A stretch of DNA of 64,000 nt, from positions 3,293,612 to 3,357,611 of the forward strand of contig NZ_CP043538.1 in the NCBI RefSeq assembly GCF_000364445.2, read 5' to 3'. The position numbers and the translations under genes are program-made. How positions within the stretch are numbered: the stretch's first letter is position 1; every line of letters begins with the position of its first letter. The notes below the pieces were generated by a model. It saw nothing but the letters and a program-made list of their open reading frames with translations, did no database searches and was not told where the DNA came from. The DNA is from Methylobacterium mesophilicum SR1.6/6. GTDB taxonomy: Bacteria > Pseudomonadota > Alphaproteobacteria > Rhizobiales > Beijerinckiaceae. Shown here piece by piece: positions 49,582-57,166 of the stretch.

Positions 49582-50027
49582 GCGTCGGCTCCCAGCACGG
49601 CAGTCGGCTTCAGGCGCGCCGTCGGCACCAGGCGGAACAGCAGCATGCCGGCTACCATCGCCGCCACGAAGGTCGCGGCCTCGGCCGGGGCCACCGTCAG
49701 GATGGTGAGGGCAGGCCCGGGGCACAGGCCGGCCAGCCCCCAGCCGAGGCCGAAGATCGCGGCACCGGCGATCAGGCGTCTGTCGAGGTCGCGCCGGGCC
49801 GGGACGTCGAGCGTTGGCGCGAGCACCGGCCGGCCGCGCCGCCGTGCCAGGCGGTAGCCGGCGGCCGAGACCGCGACGGCGCCCGCCATGACGAGGGCGA
49901 GGCTCGGGTCCCAGCGTCCGGTCACGTCGAGGAAGGCCAGGACCTTGGCCGGGTCGGCCATGCCCGAGACGAGGAGGCCGAGGCCGAACAGGAGGCCGAC
50001 GGCGAAGGCGGAAGCGGTCTTGGCCAT
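49578..50027 (-). CDS. YeeE/YedE half-size permease, second subunit
   Basis: 149 aa, four membrane helices: ASAFAVGLLFGLGLLVSGMA, DPAKVLAFLDVTGRWDPSLA, LIAGAAIFGLGWGLAGLCPG. The conserved Cys of GLCPGPAL is present. Pairs of half-size YedE proteins (PmpA/PmpB type) are proposed to move sulfur species such as thiosulfate. It starts three bases after its partner and is the intact counterpart of the pseudogene at 27695. Confidence 0.88.
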   Translation of the reverse strand: MAKTASAFAVGLLFGLGLLVSGMADPAKVLAFLDVTGRWDPSLALVMAGAVAVSAAGYRLARRRGRPVLAPTLDVPARRDLDRRLIAGAAIFGLGWGLAGLCPGPALTILTVAPAEAATFVAAMVAGMLLFRLVPTARLKPTAVLGADA

Positions 50028-50030
50028 GGC

Positions 50031-50456
50031 TCAGGCTCCGACGAGATGGCGCATGACGAGGACGGTCAGGACGGCGACGGCCATGAAGGTGCCGGTCGCG
50101 GCCAGCGAGCGGGGCGAGCCGCGGCCGATGCCGCAGACGCCGTGGCCGCTGGTGCAGCCGGCGCCGAGGCGCGCCCCAAACCCGACCAGCAGGCCCGCGA
50201 GGACCAGGATCGGGAACGACGCCCCGACCGTCACCGGCGGCGCGCTGCCCCCCAGGCCGGCATAGGCGAGCGGCGCCACGACGAGCCCCGCCACGAAGGC
50301 GGCCCGCCATCCGGTCTCGCGCGAGGGTGGGGCGAGCAGTCCGCCGAGGATGCCGCTGATGCCGGCGATGCGTCCGTTGAGGAGCAGGAACAGGGCCGCG
50401 GAGGTGCCGATCATGGCACCGCCGGCGAGGGCGCTGAAAGGCGTGAAGTCATCCAT
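50031..50456 (-). CDS. YeeE/YedE half-size permease, first subunit
   Basis: 141 aa, four membrane helices: [58 protein letters not shown] with the two family cysteines. First gene of a leftward operon of YedE pair, TauE-like exporter, persulfide dioxygenase-like enzyme and rhodanese. An inverted repeat 76 bases upstream is the probable operator. Confidence 0.88.
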   Translation of the reverse strand: MDDFTPFSALAGGAMIGTSAALFLLLNGRIAGISGILGGLLAPPSRETGWRAAFVAGLVVAPLAYAGLGGSAPPVTVGASFPILVLAGLLVGFGARLGAGCTSGHGVCGIGRGSPRSLAATGTFMAVAVLTVLVMRHLVGA

Positions 50457-50531
50457 GGTGGTCGCTCCCAGGCGTTGGTCCGGTCCAGGTCCGGCTGGCC
50501 GCGGGGGACGCCGTCCCCTGCCAGGTCAAAC

Positions 50532-50562
50532 ATTAGATGTAGCTTAATTAGCAACATCTAAT
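50532..50562. promoter_or_regulatory. Inverted repeat operator upstream of the YedE-rhodanese operon
   Basis: ATTAGATGT (50532-50540) and ACATCTAAT (50554-50562) form a perfect 9-bp inverted repeat. It encloses an AT-rich core that itself has GCT-TAATT-AGC symmetry. It sits in the promoter gap of the operon starting at 50456. The outer TTAG...CTAA resembles TTAG-CTGATC-CTAA in front of the ArsR gene at 56802, so that repressor is a good candidate. Confidence 0.6.
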
Positions 50563-50683
50563 AGATAGGCAAGCGGGAAACTCACGGTCTGGCTTGGGGT
50601 GCGATGGGAGGGTGCGGTGGCGCACGGGCGCCCCCCGCCGACGGGATGCCGGCGGGGGGCTCGACGACTACCGTCCAAAGAGA

Positions 50684-51151
50684 TCAGGGATGGACGTACG
50701 CGAACCCCATGCCCTGCAGGCGCGCCAATTCGGCGACGCCGCTCGGCACGAGGTCGTCCTCGCCGACGCCGTACAGGGTCCCGCGGTCGATCTTCCGCTC
50801 GCGCAGGGTGTTGGCGCAGACCAGGAACCGAACGCCCATCTCCTTGAGGGCGTCGATGCGGCCGGCGAGGTCCTTGTCGTTCGCCGCCAACTGGAACAAA
50901 GCGACCCCGTCGCCGAGGCTCACCACGCGGATCTCGACATGCGCCTTGCCCACGGCCTCGACGTGGTTGCGCAGGTTGCCGAGCAGGCGCTTGAAGTAGG
51001 CCGCTCCGTCCGGGCCGCCCCCGCCGTTGTGGTACACCACCTTCTGGTCGGCGTAGTAGCCGGCCGGCGCCTCCGAACCGGCGCGGACCGTCCCGATGCC
51101 CATGGTCGCGAGAAGGACCGCCAGCATCAGGCTCCTAAAGACCGTCGTCAT
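50684..51151 (-). CDS. Exported DsrE-family protein
   Basis: 155 aa. Signal peptide VFRSLMLAVLLATMGIGTVR; mature DsrE-type domain KVVYHNGGGGPDGAAYFKRL, VEIRVVSLGDGVALFQLA, single Cys in FLVCANTLRERKID, ending ELARLQGMGFAYVHP. A probable persulfide carrier in the periplasm. It overlaps the L,D-transpeptidase gene by 17 bases and is last of a four-gene envelope operon. Confidence 0.82.
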   Translation of the reverse strand: MTTVFRSLMLAVLLATMGIGTVRAGSEAPAGYYADQKVVYHNGGGGPDGAAYFKRLLGNLRNHVEAVGKAHVEIRVVSLGDGVALFQLAANDKDLAGRIDALKEMGVRFLVCANTLRERKIDRGTLYGVGEDDLVPSGVAELARLQGMGFAYVHP

Positions 51152-51977
51152 CCGCCGCTCCGTCGTCCGTCAGGGGTTCGGGCGCCGCCGAGGCGCCGCG
51201 GGATAGGTCGTCGAGGCGGGCATGGTCCAACCCGTCTCCCCGGACCGGCCCGGCGTCGTCGCCGAGGCTACCGGTGGTCTCCGGCGCTGCCGGCCGCACG
51301 GCGTGTGCGGTGCCCTGCGACCCGAGCACGACGACCTTCGTGCCGGTGGGCACGCGGCGGTGCAGGTCGATGACGTCCTGGTTCAGCATGCGGATGCATC
51401 CGGAGGACACCGCCTCGCCGATGCTCCAGGGCTCGGTGGTGCCGTGGATGCGGTAGAGCGTGTCCTTGCCGTCCTTGAACAGGTAGAGCGCGCGGGCCCC
51501 GAGGGGATTGCGTGCGCCTCCGGGCATGCCCCCGGCCCAGCGCCCGTTCCGCTCAGGGTCACGCCGAAGCATGTCGGGGGTCGGCGTCCAGCGCGGCCAC
51601 GACGCCTTTCGCGCGACCGTCGCCTCTCCGGTGAACTCGAAGCCGGCCTTGCCCACCCCGACCCCGTAGCGCATCGCCTTGCCGCCCTCCATGACAAGGT
51701 AGAGGAAGCGCCGGTAGGGATCGACCACCAGGGTACCAGGCGGCTGCCGGGTCGGATAATCGACGACCTGGCGGACGTTGCGGGCCTTCAGGTCGCGCGG
51801 ATCGACCGCATCGACCGGGAATGGCTCGTCGTTGATGGCCGCGTAGCGGCGGACGGCGTCCACCGGAAGGCGCGGTCCCGCCTCGGCGACCGGCCCGGGG
51901 GCGCCCATCGATGCCGAACAGGCCCCGAGCGCTGCGGCGAGCGCCAGGATCGCCGGGAAGCGCAAGACCGGCCGCAT
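51135..51977 (-). CDS. L,D-transpeptidase (YkuD) lipoprotein
   Basis: 280 aa. Lipoprotein signal with ALGAC lipobox. YkuD domain with catalytic HGTTEPWSIGEAVSSGCIRM and the Arg after Cys; upstream PGTLVVDPYRRFLYLVMEGG and the typical SWPRWTPTPDML. It cross-links peptidoglycan through meso-DAP or attaches proteins to it. The active-site Cys must stay reduced, which fits its place behind a DsbA-like and a DsbD gene. Start: ATG at 51977 overlaps the DsbA-like stop; GTG at 51980 is equally possible. Confidence 0.88.
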   Translation of the reverse strand: MRPVLRFPAILALAAALGACSASMGAPGPVAEAGPRLPVDAVRRYAAINDEPFPVDAVDPRDLKARNVRQVVDYPTRQPPGTLVVDPYRRFLYLVMEGGKAMRYGVGVGKAGFEFTGEATVARKASWPRWTPTPDMLRRDPERNGRWAGGMPGGARNPLGARALYLFKDGKDTLYRIHGTTEPWSIGEAVSSGCIRMLNQDVIDLHRRVPTGTKVVVLGSQGTAHAVRPAAPETTGSLGDDAGPVRGDGLDHARLDDLSRGASAAPEPLTDDGAADDDGL

Positions 51978-52594
51978 CACGAGCGGCCCTTGGCGCGCGC
52001 CTGTGCCACCGCCTGCTTGAAGCCGTCGTAATCGAGGGCGGCAGCGACCTTCAGCGGGCCGATCAGGAAGACCGGCGTGCCCTGTAGGCCGAGGGCGTCC
52101 GCTTGGTCGAGGTTGCGCTGGAGCAGGGCCGCGATCTCGCCCTGGTGGGACGCCCGGTCCGACTCCAGCCGGGCCATGTCGACGCCCGAGGCGGACACCG
52201 CCTCAAGCATCCGCTCCTTCGTAATCTTGCGGCCGGGGATGCCCATCAGCGTGCGATGTACGTCGTCGTATCGGCCCTGGTACTTCGCCGCGAGGGCGAG
52301 CTGGGCGCCGTAGACGGAGGCGTCGCCGAGGATCGGCCAGTCCTTGTGGACGAGGCGGATGCGGCCGTCCGCCTTCACCAGCCGGAGCAGGTCCGGCTCG
52401 GCCTTCTTGCAGAAGGGGCAGTTGTAATCGAGGAAGGCGACGATGGTCAGGTCACCCTTCGGGTTGCCCGAGACCGGCGTCTCCGGGTCGTTGAGGATGG
52501 CGTTGGCGTCGATGCCCTCGGCACGGGCGGTGCCGACGGCCAGCCGCGCGAGGGCTGCGGCGGGCAGAAGGGCGAGCAGGGTCCTGCGGTCCAC
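51977..52594 (-). CDS. DsbA-family periplasmic thiol:disulfide protein
   Basis: 205 aa, GTG start with AAGGAG before it. Signal RRTLLALLPAAALARLAVGT. DsbA-type domain: LTIVAFLDYNCPFCKKAEPD active site and QGTPVFLIGPLKV with cis-Pro. It resembles Com1/ScsC-like DsbA proteins that pair with DsbD-type reductases (ScsB). Here a DsbD gene is 35 bases upstream, so an isomerase or reductase role is more likely than simple oxidation. Confidence 0.87.
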   Translation of the reverse strand: MDRRTLLALLPAAALARLAVGTARAEGIDANAILNDPETPVSGNPKGDLTIVAFLDYNCPFCKKAEPDLLRLVKADGRIRLVHKDWPILGDASVYGAQLALAAKYQGRYDDVHRTLMGIPGRKITKERMLEAVSASGVDMARLESDRASHQGEIAALLQRNLDQADALGLQGTPVFLIGPLKVAAALDYDGFKQAVAQARAKGRS

Positions 52595-52629
52595 GACGGT
52601 CTCCTTGGATATGTCGAAAGGGGGATGGC

Positions 52630-54399
52630 TCAGGCGCCGACGAGGGTGAGACGGCGTTTCAGGTCCTCGACCGTGAGCTCGCCCTCGGCGCGGGCCCCCC
52701 GGACCTCGCCGCCATCGGGATGCATCAGGATGAGGGTCGGCGGTCCGACCACATCAAAGCGACGCATCAGGGCGCGGGTGTCGTCGTCGTCGCGGGTGAC
52801 GTCGGCCCGGATGACCGAGACGGCCTTAAGCCGCTCTCGGATGTCGGCATCCGCCAGGGCCGTCCGCTCGTTCGTCCGGCAGACGGTGCACCAGTCAGCG
52901 GCGAACTCGACCAGTACCGGCTTGCCCTCTGCTCTGGCCTTCAGGAGGGCCGCCTCGAAGGCGGGAAGCGTCGACACTGTGCGGCTTCCGGCGACATGGT
53001 CCGGTTGCGAGTGGCCAAGGCCGGCGAGGGGGCGCAGCGGGTCGCTCGCGCCCGTGGCGGCGCCCAGCAGGAGGAGCCCCCCATAGGTGACGGCCACCAA
53101 GCCCGCCGCGCGACCGGCGCGTGACGGGCGGCCGTTCGCGGTGATCGCCGCGAGCGCCAGCCCGAGGCCGATGGCCAATACCGCCCAGAGAAGAAGCGAC
53201 AGCCCGTCCGGCAGCAGGCGGGTCACGAGCGAGGCCGCGAGAGCGAGGAAGACGAAGCCGAAGGCCTGTTTCGCCCGTACCAGCCAAGGGCCGGATCGGG
53301 GCAGGATGCCGGCACCGAACGCGCCGACCAGCACCAGCGGCGCGCCCATCCCGAGGCCGAGGGCGAAGAGGGCCAGCGCCCCGCGCAGGACATCCCCCGT
53401 CTGGGCGACGTAGAGCAGGGCGGCGGCGAGCGGCGGAGTCACGCAGGGCCCGACGACGAGGGCCGAGCTGAAGCCGAGGAACGCGGCGCCGGCGACCGAT
53501 CCCCCCTGCGCCGCCGGGGCGCCGAAGCGGGCCCGCCACCAGCGCGGCGCCTGCAGGTCGAATAGGCCGAACATCGACAGGGCGAGCACGACGAACGCGG
53601 TGGTCATCAGGCCGAGGGCGAGCGGGGTCTGGAGCGCAACCTGCAGGTTGCGACCGAGCCACGCCGCCGCGACGCCGAGGCTGGCATAGGCCGCCGCCAT
53701 GGCGAGGACGTAGCTTCCGGACAGCGCGAGGCCCCGCCCCGGCGTAAGGCCTTGGCCCGAGCGGACGATCATGCCCGACAGGATCGGCACCATTGGCAGG
53801 ACGCAGGGGGTGAACGCCAGCAGGAGGCCGAGCCCGAACATGCCCGCCAGGACGCCGACGAGGTTGCCGACGAGGAGGGCGGGCGGTCCGGCGGGGAAGA
53901 CGTCCCGGCGGGTAGGCGCGGCGGCCGTTTCGCCTTCCGGGGTGGCTTCGCCGCCTTGGGACGCTCCGGCGCTGGTCAGGGCGGCGAGGTCCAGCCGCTT
54001 CGTGACCGGCGGATAGCAGATGCCCCTCTCGGCGCAGCCCTGGTAGCTCACCCGGACCTCACGCAGGCTGGCCAGCGCCGCACCGGGCACGATGGCCTCC
54101 ACGGAGTCGTGGTAGACCTCGGTCGGCCCGAAGTTCGGGTCGTCCTTGGTCTGCGCAGGCGGCGTGCTGACGGGAAGCTCCGCGCCGGCACCGGCTTCGG
54201 CGCGGATCCTATCGCGGTAAAGGTAGGTACCCGGCGCGATGGCCCAGCGCAGGTGCAGTGAGAGGTTCGCGTCGCGGGTCGCGACCAGGGTGAAGGACGA
54301 CTGCCGCGGGGTGACGTCCTGCGACCATCCCGGTGACCAGGGCGAGGCGCTGGCCCAGACCAGGGCGGCGAGGATGAGGTGGGCGAACACGTTCGGCAT
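52630..54399 (-). CDS. dsbD: DsbD-type thiol:disulfide interchange protein
   Basis: 589 aa. Signal peptide; N-terminal domain with GCAERGICYPP redox pair; membrane domain with LLAFTPCVLPMVPILSGMIV and LVVGPCVTPPLAAALL; C-terminal thioredoxin domain with EFAADWCTVCRTNERTAL. All three Cys pairs are present. DsbD carries electrons from cytoplasmic thioredoxin to periplasmic partners. It heads the operon with DsbA-like, L,D-transpeptidase and DsrE genes, and shares its promoter region and CTTAAG box with the divergent qseBC-like pair. Confidence 0.92.
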   Translation of the reverse strand: MPNVFAHLILAALVWASASPWSPGWSQDVTPRQSSFTLVATRDANLSLHLRWAIAPGTYLYRDRIRAEAGAGAELPVSTPPAQTKDDPNFGPTEVYHDSVEAIVPGAALASLREVRVSYQGCAERGICYPPVTKRLDLAALTSAGASQGGEATPEGETAAAPTRRDVFPAGPPALLVGNLVGVLAGMFGLGLLLAFTPCVLPMVPILSGMIVRSGQGLTPGRGLALSGSYVLAMAAAYASLGVAAAWLGRNLQVALQTPLALGLMTTAFVVLALSMFGLFDLQAPRWWRARFGAPAAQGGSVAGAAFLGFSSALVVGPCVTPPLAAALLYVAQTGDVLRGALALFALGLGMGAPLVLVGAFGAGILPRSGPWLVRAKQAFGFVFLALAASLVTRLLPDGLSLLLWAVLAIGLGLALAAITANGRPSRAGRAAGLVAVTYGGLLLLGAATGASDPLRPLAGLGHSQPDHVAGSRTVSTLPAFEAALLKARAEGKPVLVEFAADWCTVCRTNERTALADADIRERLKAVSVIRADVTRDDDDTRALMRRFDVVGPPTLILMHPDGGEVRGARAEGELTVEDLKRRLTLVGA

Positions 54400-54440
54400 G
54401 GGCGGGGTCCGTATCGGCCCGCCGCGGGTCCGAAACGCAG

Positions 54441-54457
54441 CTTAAGCCAGGCTTAAG
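54441..54457. promoter_or_regulatory. QseB/PmrA-type box in the dsbD/qseB divergent promoter
   Basis: CTTAAG-CCAGG-CTTAAG followed by another CCAGG, located 42 bases upstream of dsbD and 40 bases upstream of the response-regulator ATG at 54498. Its placement between the regulator gene and a divergent operon is typical of autoregulated OmpR-family systems. Confidence 0.65.
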
Positions 54458-54497
54458 CCAGGCCCGCAGGATGCGGGACGGTCAGGGGGAGACACGC

Positions 54498-55160
54498 ATG
54501 CGCATCCTCGTCGTTGAGGACGATCCCATCCTCTCGGACGGGCTCAGGGCGGGGCTCGGCCTCGGCGGGGCGACGGTCGATTGCGTCGGGACCTGCGCCG
54601 ACGCCGACGCGGCGCTGGCCACGAGCGCGTTCTCGGCCATCGTGCTCGACCTGATGCTCCCCGACGGCTCCGGCCTCGACGTGCTGCGCGGCCTGCGCCG
54701 CCGGAAGGACCGGACGCCCGTCGTCCTTCTCACGGCGCTCGACGCGGTGGCCGACCGGATCGCCGGGCTCGACGGCGGCGCGGACGACTATCTCGGCAAG
54801 CCTTTCGACCTCGACGAACTCTCGGCCCGCATCCGCGCGGTGGTCCGCCGGGCCTCGGGGCGGGCCGCCGCCCTCCTGGAGCACGGCGGCATCCGGCTCG
54901 ATCCCGGCAGCCTCGCCGTTACGGTCGACGGCGTTTCGGTCGGCCTGTCCAGGCGGGAGGTCATGGTGCTGGCGGCGCTGATGGAACGCCCGGACGTTCT
55001 CCGCTCCAAGGCCGAGTTGGAAGAGCGCCTCTACGGCTGGCAGGAGGAGGTCGAGAGCAACGCCGTCGAGGTCCACGTGCACAACCTGCGGGCCAAGATC
55101 GGCAAGCACGCCATCGAGACCGTGCGCGGCGTCGGCTACCGGATGAGGGCGCCGGCATGA
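54498..55160 (+). CDS. QseB/PmrA-like OmpR-family response regulator
   Basis: 220 aa from MRILVVEDDPILSDGLRAGL; GGGGAG precedes this ATG. Receiver Asp in AIVLDLMLPDGSGLDVLR, Lys in DYLGKPFDLDEL. Winged helix with the subfamily signature YGWQEEVESNAVEVHVHNLR, then AKIGKHAIETVRGVGYRM, which places it with QseB/PmrA/TctD. It overlaps the kinase gene by ATGA. It is the likely binder of the three CTTAAG-N5-CTTAAG boxes. The stimulus is unknown; redox or sulfur stress is suggested by the target genes. Confidence 0.9.
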   Translation: MRILVVEDDPILSDGLRAGLGLGGATVDCVGTCADADAALATSAFSAIVLDLMLPDGSGLDVLRGLRRRKDRTPVVLLTALDAVADRIAGLDGGADDYLGKPFDLDELSARIRAVVRRASGRAAALLEHGGIRLDPGSLAVTVDGVSVGLSRREVMVLAALMERPDVLRSKAELEERLYGWQEEVESNAVEVHVHNLRAKIGKHAIETVRGVGYRMRAPA

Positions 55161-56473
55161 CATCCCTGCGCGTCAGGCTCTTCGCGATCCTGATCCTCGC
55201 GACCGGGCTGATCTGGCTCAGCGCGGTCGCCTGGATCTATCTCGGCTCGAAGCGCGAGGTGGAGCAGGTGCTCGACACCCGACTGCAGGAGGCCGCGCGC
55301 ATGGTCGGCTCCCTCGTGGGAACGGTCGGCGCTTCGACTCCCGATGGAACACGCTCCACCATCCCTGTTCCGATGTCCTACGAGCGGCAACTGTCCTGCC
55401 AGATCTGGTCGCTCGACGGGCGCATGGTCGCGCGGTCGAGCGGGGCCCCGGAGCGGCGCCTATCCGACGCGCCGGCCGGCTTCTCCGAGCGCGAGGTCGA
55501 CGGCGAGACGTGGCGGGTGTTCACCGTCGAGGACGCCGGGAAGGGCGTGCGCGTCATGGTCGGCGACCGCCTGGGCCTGCGCGAGCGCCTCGTCACCGAT
55601 CTCATCATGGGCCTCGTCACCCCCGCGCTCCTCGTCGTGCCGTTCCTCGGGATGCTGATCTGGGCGAGCCTCGGGCGGGGCCTGCGCCCCCTGCGCCGGA
55701 TGGCCCGCGACCTCGCGGGCCGCGACGCCGACGACATGAGCGCCATCGACGCCGGCCGGGCGCCTGCCGAGGTCCGGCCGCTGGCCGACGCCTTGAATGG
55801 GCTGTTCCACAAGGTCGAGGCGGCGCGCCGACACGAGCGGGAGGTGACCGCCTTCGCCGCGCACGAGCTGCGCACGCCGCTGGCAGGGCTGAAGACCCAG
55901 GCCCAGGTCGCCATGGCCACCACCGATCCGGACGTGGCGAGGGCGGCGCTCGGCCAGATCCTGGCGGCCGTGGACCGTACCACCCGCCTCGTCCGGCAAC
56001 TGCTGGATGCCGCCAAGCTCGACGCGGCCGGGGAGATGCCGTCCCTGGCGGAGGTCGATGTGGGCGCGCTAGTGGCCGAGACCGTCGACGGGATGCGGGT
56101 GCCGCCCGAAGTCCGCACGGTGATCGACCCGGCGCTTCGCGGCTACACCCTGCGGGCCGATGCCGAGAGCCTGCGTCTGGCGGTCCGCAACCTGCACGAG
56201 AACGCCGTGCAGCACATGGAGGCCGGCACGGTGGAGTGGACCGCGCGAGCCGGTGGCGACGGTATCCTGGTGCGCGACGAGGGGCCGGGGATTCCTGCAG
56301 AGGAACTGCCCCACGTCACGACGCGCTTCTTCCGCGGGCGCCATAAGAGCGCGACGGGAAGTGGACTCGGCCTCGCCATCGCCGAGATGGCGTCCCGCCG
56401 GAGCGGACTGAGCCTGCGGCTGCGCAACCGGCCGGATCGCCCGGGGCTTGAGGCTGAGATCCTCCGTGTCTGA
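55157..56473 (+). CDS. QseC-like sensor histidine kinase
   Basis: 438 aa. Two membrane helices (RLFAILILATGLIWLSAVAW and LVTPALLVVPFLGMLIWASL) flank a periplasmic sensor of about 130 residues with one cysteine (LSCQIWSLDG). H-box TAFAAHELRTPLAGLKTQAQ is of QseC type, with N box NLHENAVQHM (usual xNLxxNA), DEGPGIPAEELPHV and GSGLGLAIAEM. It phosphorylates the overlapping response regulator. Confidence 0.9.
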   Translation: MTSLRVRLFAILILATGLIWLSAVAWIYLGSKREVEQVLDTRLQEAARMVGSLVGTVGASTPDGTRSTIPVPMSYERQLSCQIWSLDGRMVARSSGAPERRLSDAPAGFSEREVDGETWRVFTVEDAGKGVRVMVGDRLGLRERLVTDLIMGLVTPALLVVPFLGMLIWASLGRGLRPLRRMARDLAGRDADDMSAIDAGRAPAEVRPLADALNGLFHKVEAARRHEREVTAFAAHELRTPLAGLKTQAQVAMATTDPDVARAALGQILAAVDRTTRLVRQLLDAAKLDAAGEMPSLAEVDVGALVAETVDGMRVPPEVRTVIDPALRGYTLRADAESLRLAVRNLHENAVQHMEAGTVEWTARAGGDGILVRDEGPGIPAEELPHVTTRFFRGRHKSATGSGLGLAIAEMASRRSGLSLRLRNRPDRPGLEAEILRV

Positions 56474-56478
56474 TGCCG

Positions 56479-56802
56479 TCAGCCGAGTTCCGGGCAGAAG
56501 ATGTCCTTGAGCGTCGCCAGCACGCGGGCGGCGCGGGGATCCTCAAGCCGGTAATGGAGCGTCTGGCTCTCGCGGCGGTACGCGACCAACCCGTCCTCAC
56601 GCAGCTTTGCGAGGTGCTGCGAGAGGGCCGACTGACTGAGCTCGACAGCCTCGGCGAGGCTCGTCACGTCCATCTCGCCACGGGCGACCAGTAGGCACAG
56701 GATGAGCAGGCGCTTCTCGTTGGCGAGCAGCCGGAGCAGGCGCGCCGCGTCGCCGGCCTTGTCCTGGAGCCGCATCAGTTCGCTCGGCGTGACGGCGTCC
56801 AT
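56479..56802 (-). CDS. BigR/SqrR-type ArsR repressor with two sensing cysteines
   Basis: 107 aa. ArsR HTH MDVTSLAEAVELSQSALSQH followed by LAKLREDGLVAYRRESQTLH. Cysteines at 36 (LLILCLLVARG) and 103 (DIFCPELG) correspond to the persulfide-sensing pair of BigR, SqrR and YgaV. It is convergent with the kinase gene (five bases between stops). Its own promoter gap contains TTAG-CTGATC-CTAA (near 56837-56850), a plausible self-operator related to the repeat at 50532-50562. Confidence 0.85.
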   Translation of the reverse strand: MDAVTPSELMRLQDKAGDAARLLRLLANEKRLLILCLLVARGEMDVTSLAEAVELSQSALSQHLAKLREDGLVAYRRESQTLHYRLEDPRAARVLATLKDIFCPELG

Positions 56803-57069
56803 CGGCGGCGCTCCTGAATCAGTGGTCCCCGCTTATTTAGCTGATCCTAATATAGTGTGTCTATTCCGTCTGGCCATAACGGTGCATACCGGCAAGGTCA
56901 CCGGTTCGGGCCAGAAACTCTCGTTTCAATGGAGCGTGCCACCCGCGCGGAAGGCGCCCATCATCACCGAAGCTGACCAGCACCTTTTGGCGTAGCTGGG
57001 TTGAGAAGGCCGTCCGCTTTCCAGGCCCCACTTGGAAGCAGCCATTCCGCTTACGGCCAATCTCAGAAA
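56803..57069. other. Gene-free stretch at the border of the low-GC island
   Basis: The left part is the promoter of the ArsR gene (AT-rich TATTTAGCTGATCCTAATAT). The rest has an open frame of 97 codons on the plus strand (56702-56995) that largely overlaps the ArsR gene and has no coding character. Sequence composition changes here from GC-rich to AT-richer, and the repeat cluster starts at 57070. Confidence 0.4.
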
Positions 57070-57109
57070 GGCTGCTAGGCTGCTAGGCTGCTAGGCTGCT
57101 AGGCTGCTA
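57070..57109. repeat. Five tandem copies of an 8-bp unit GGCTGCTA
   Basis: Five perfect head-to-tail copies of GGCTGCTA occupy 57070-57109 and run directly into the 24-bp inverted repeat, whose left arm includes the last copy. Because the unit is not a multiple of three and no gene covers it, it is a non-coding microsatellite, perhaps grown by slippage from the hairpin arm. Confidence 0.85.
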
Positions 57110-57155
57110 TTGTTGCTAGAAACCTTCGCTGTCTAGCAACAATAGCAGCCTAGCA
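57097..57155. repeat. Perfect 24-bp inverted repeat (long hairpin) at the island edge
   Basis: Left arm 57097-57120 and right arm 57132-57155 are exact reverse complements over 24 bases, with an 11-base loop (AACCTTCGCTG). It begins 12 bases beyond the stop of the DUF3987 gene on its downstream side. It could act as a transcript-ending hairpin (no T tract), a recombination or conjugation site, or a replication-related structure. Confidence 0.85.
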
Positions 57156-57166
57156 AGAATGGGCTA

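Noticed and set aside
57070..57155. Possible CRISPR array
   Set aside because: The units are 8 bp, contiguous and without spacers, and no cas gene is present; it is a microsatellite plus dyad.
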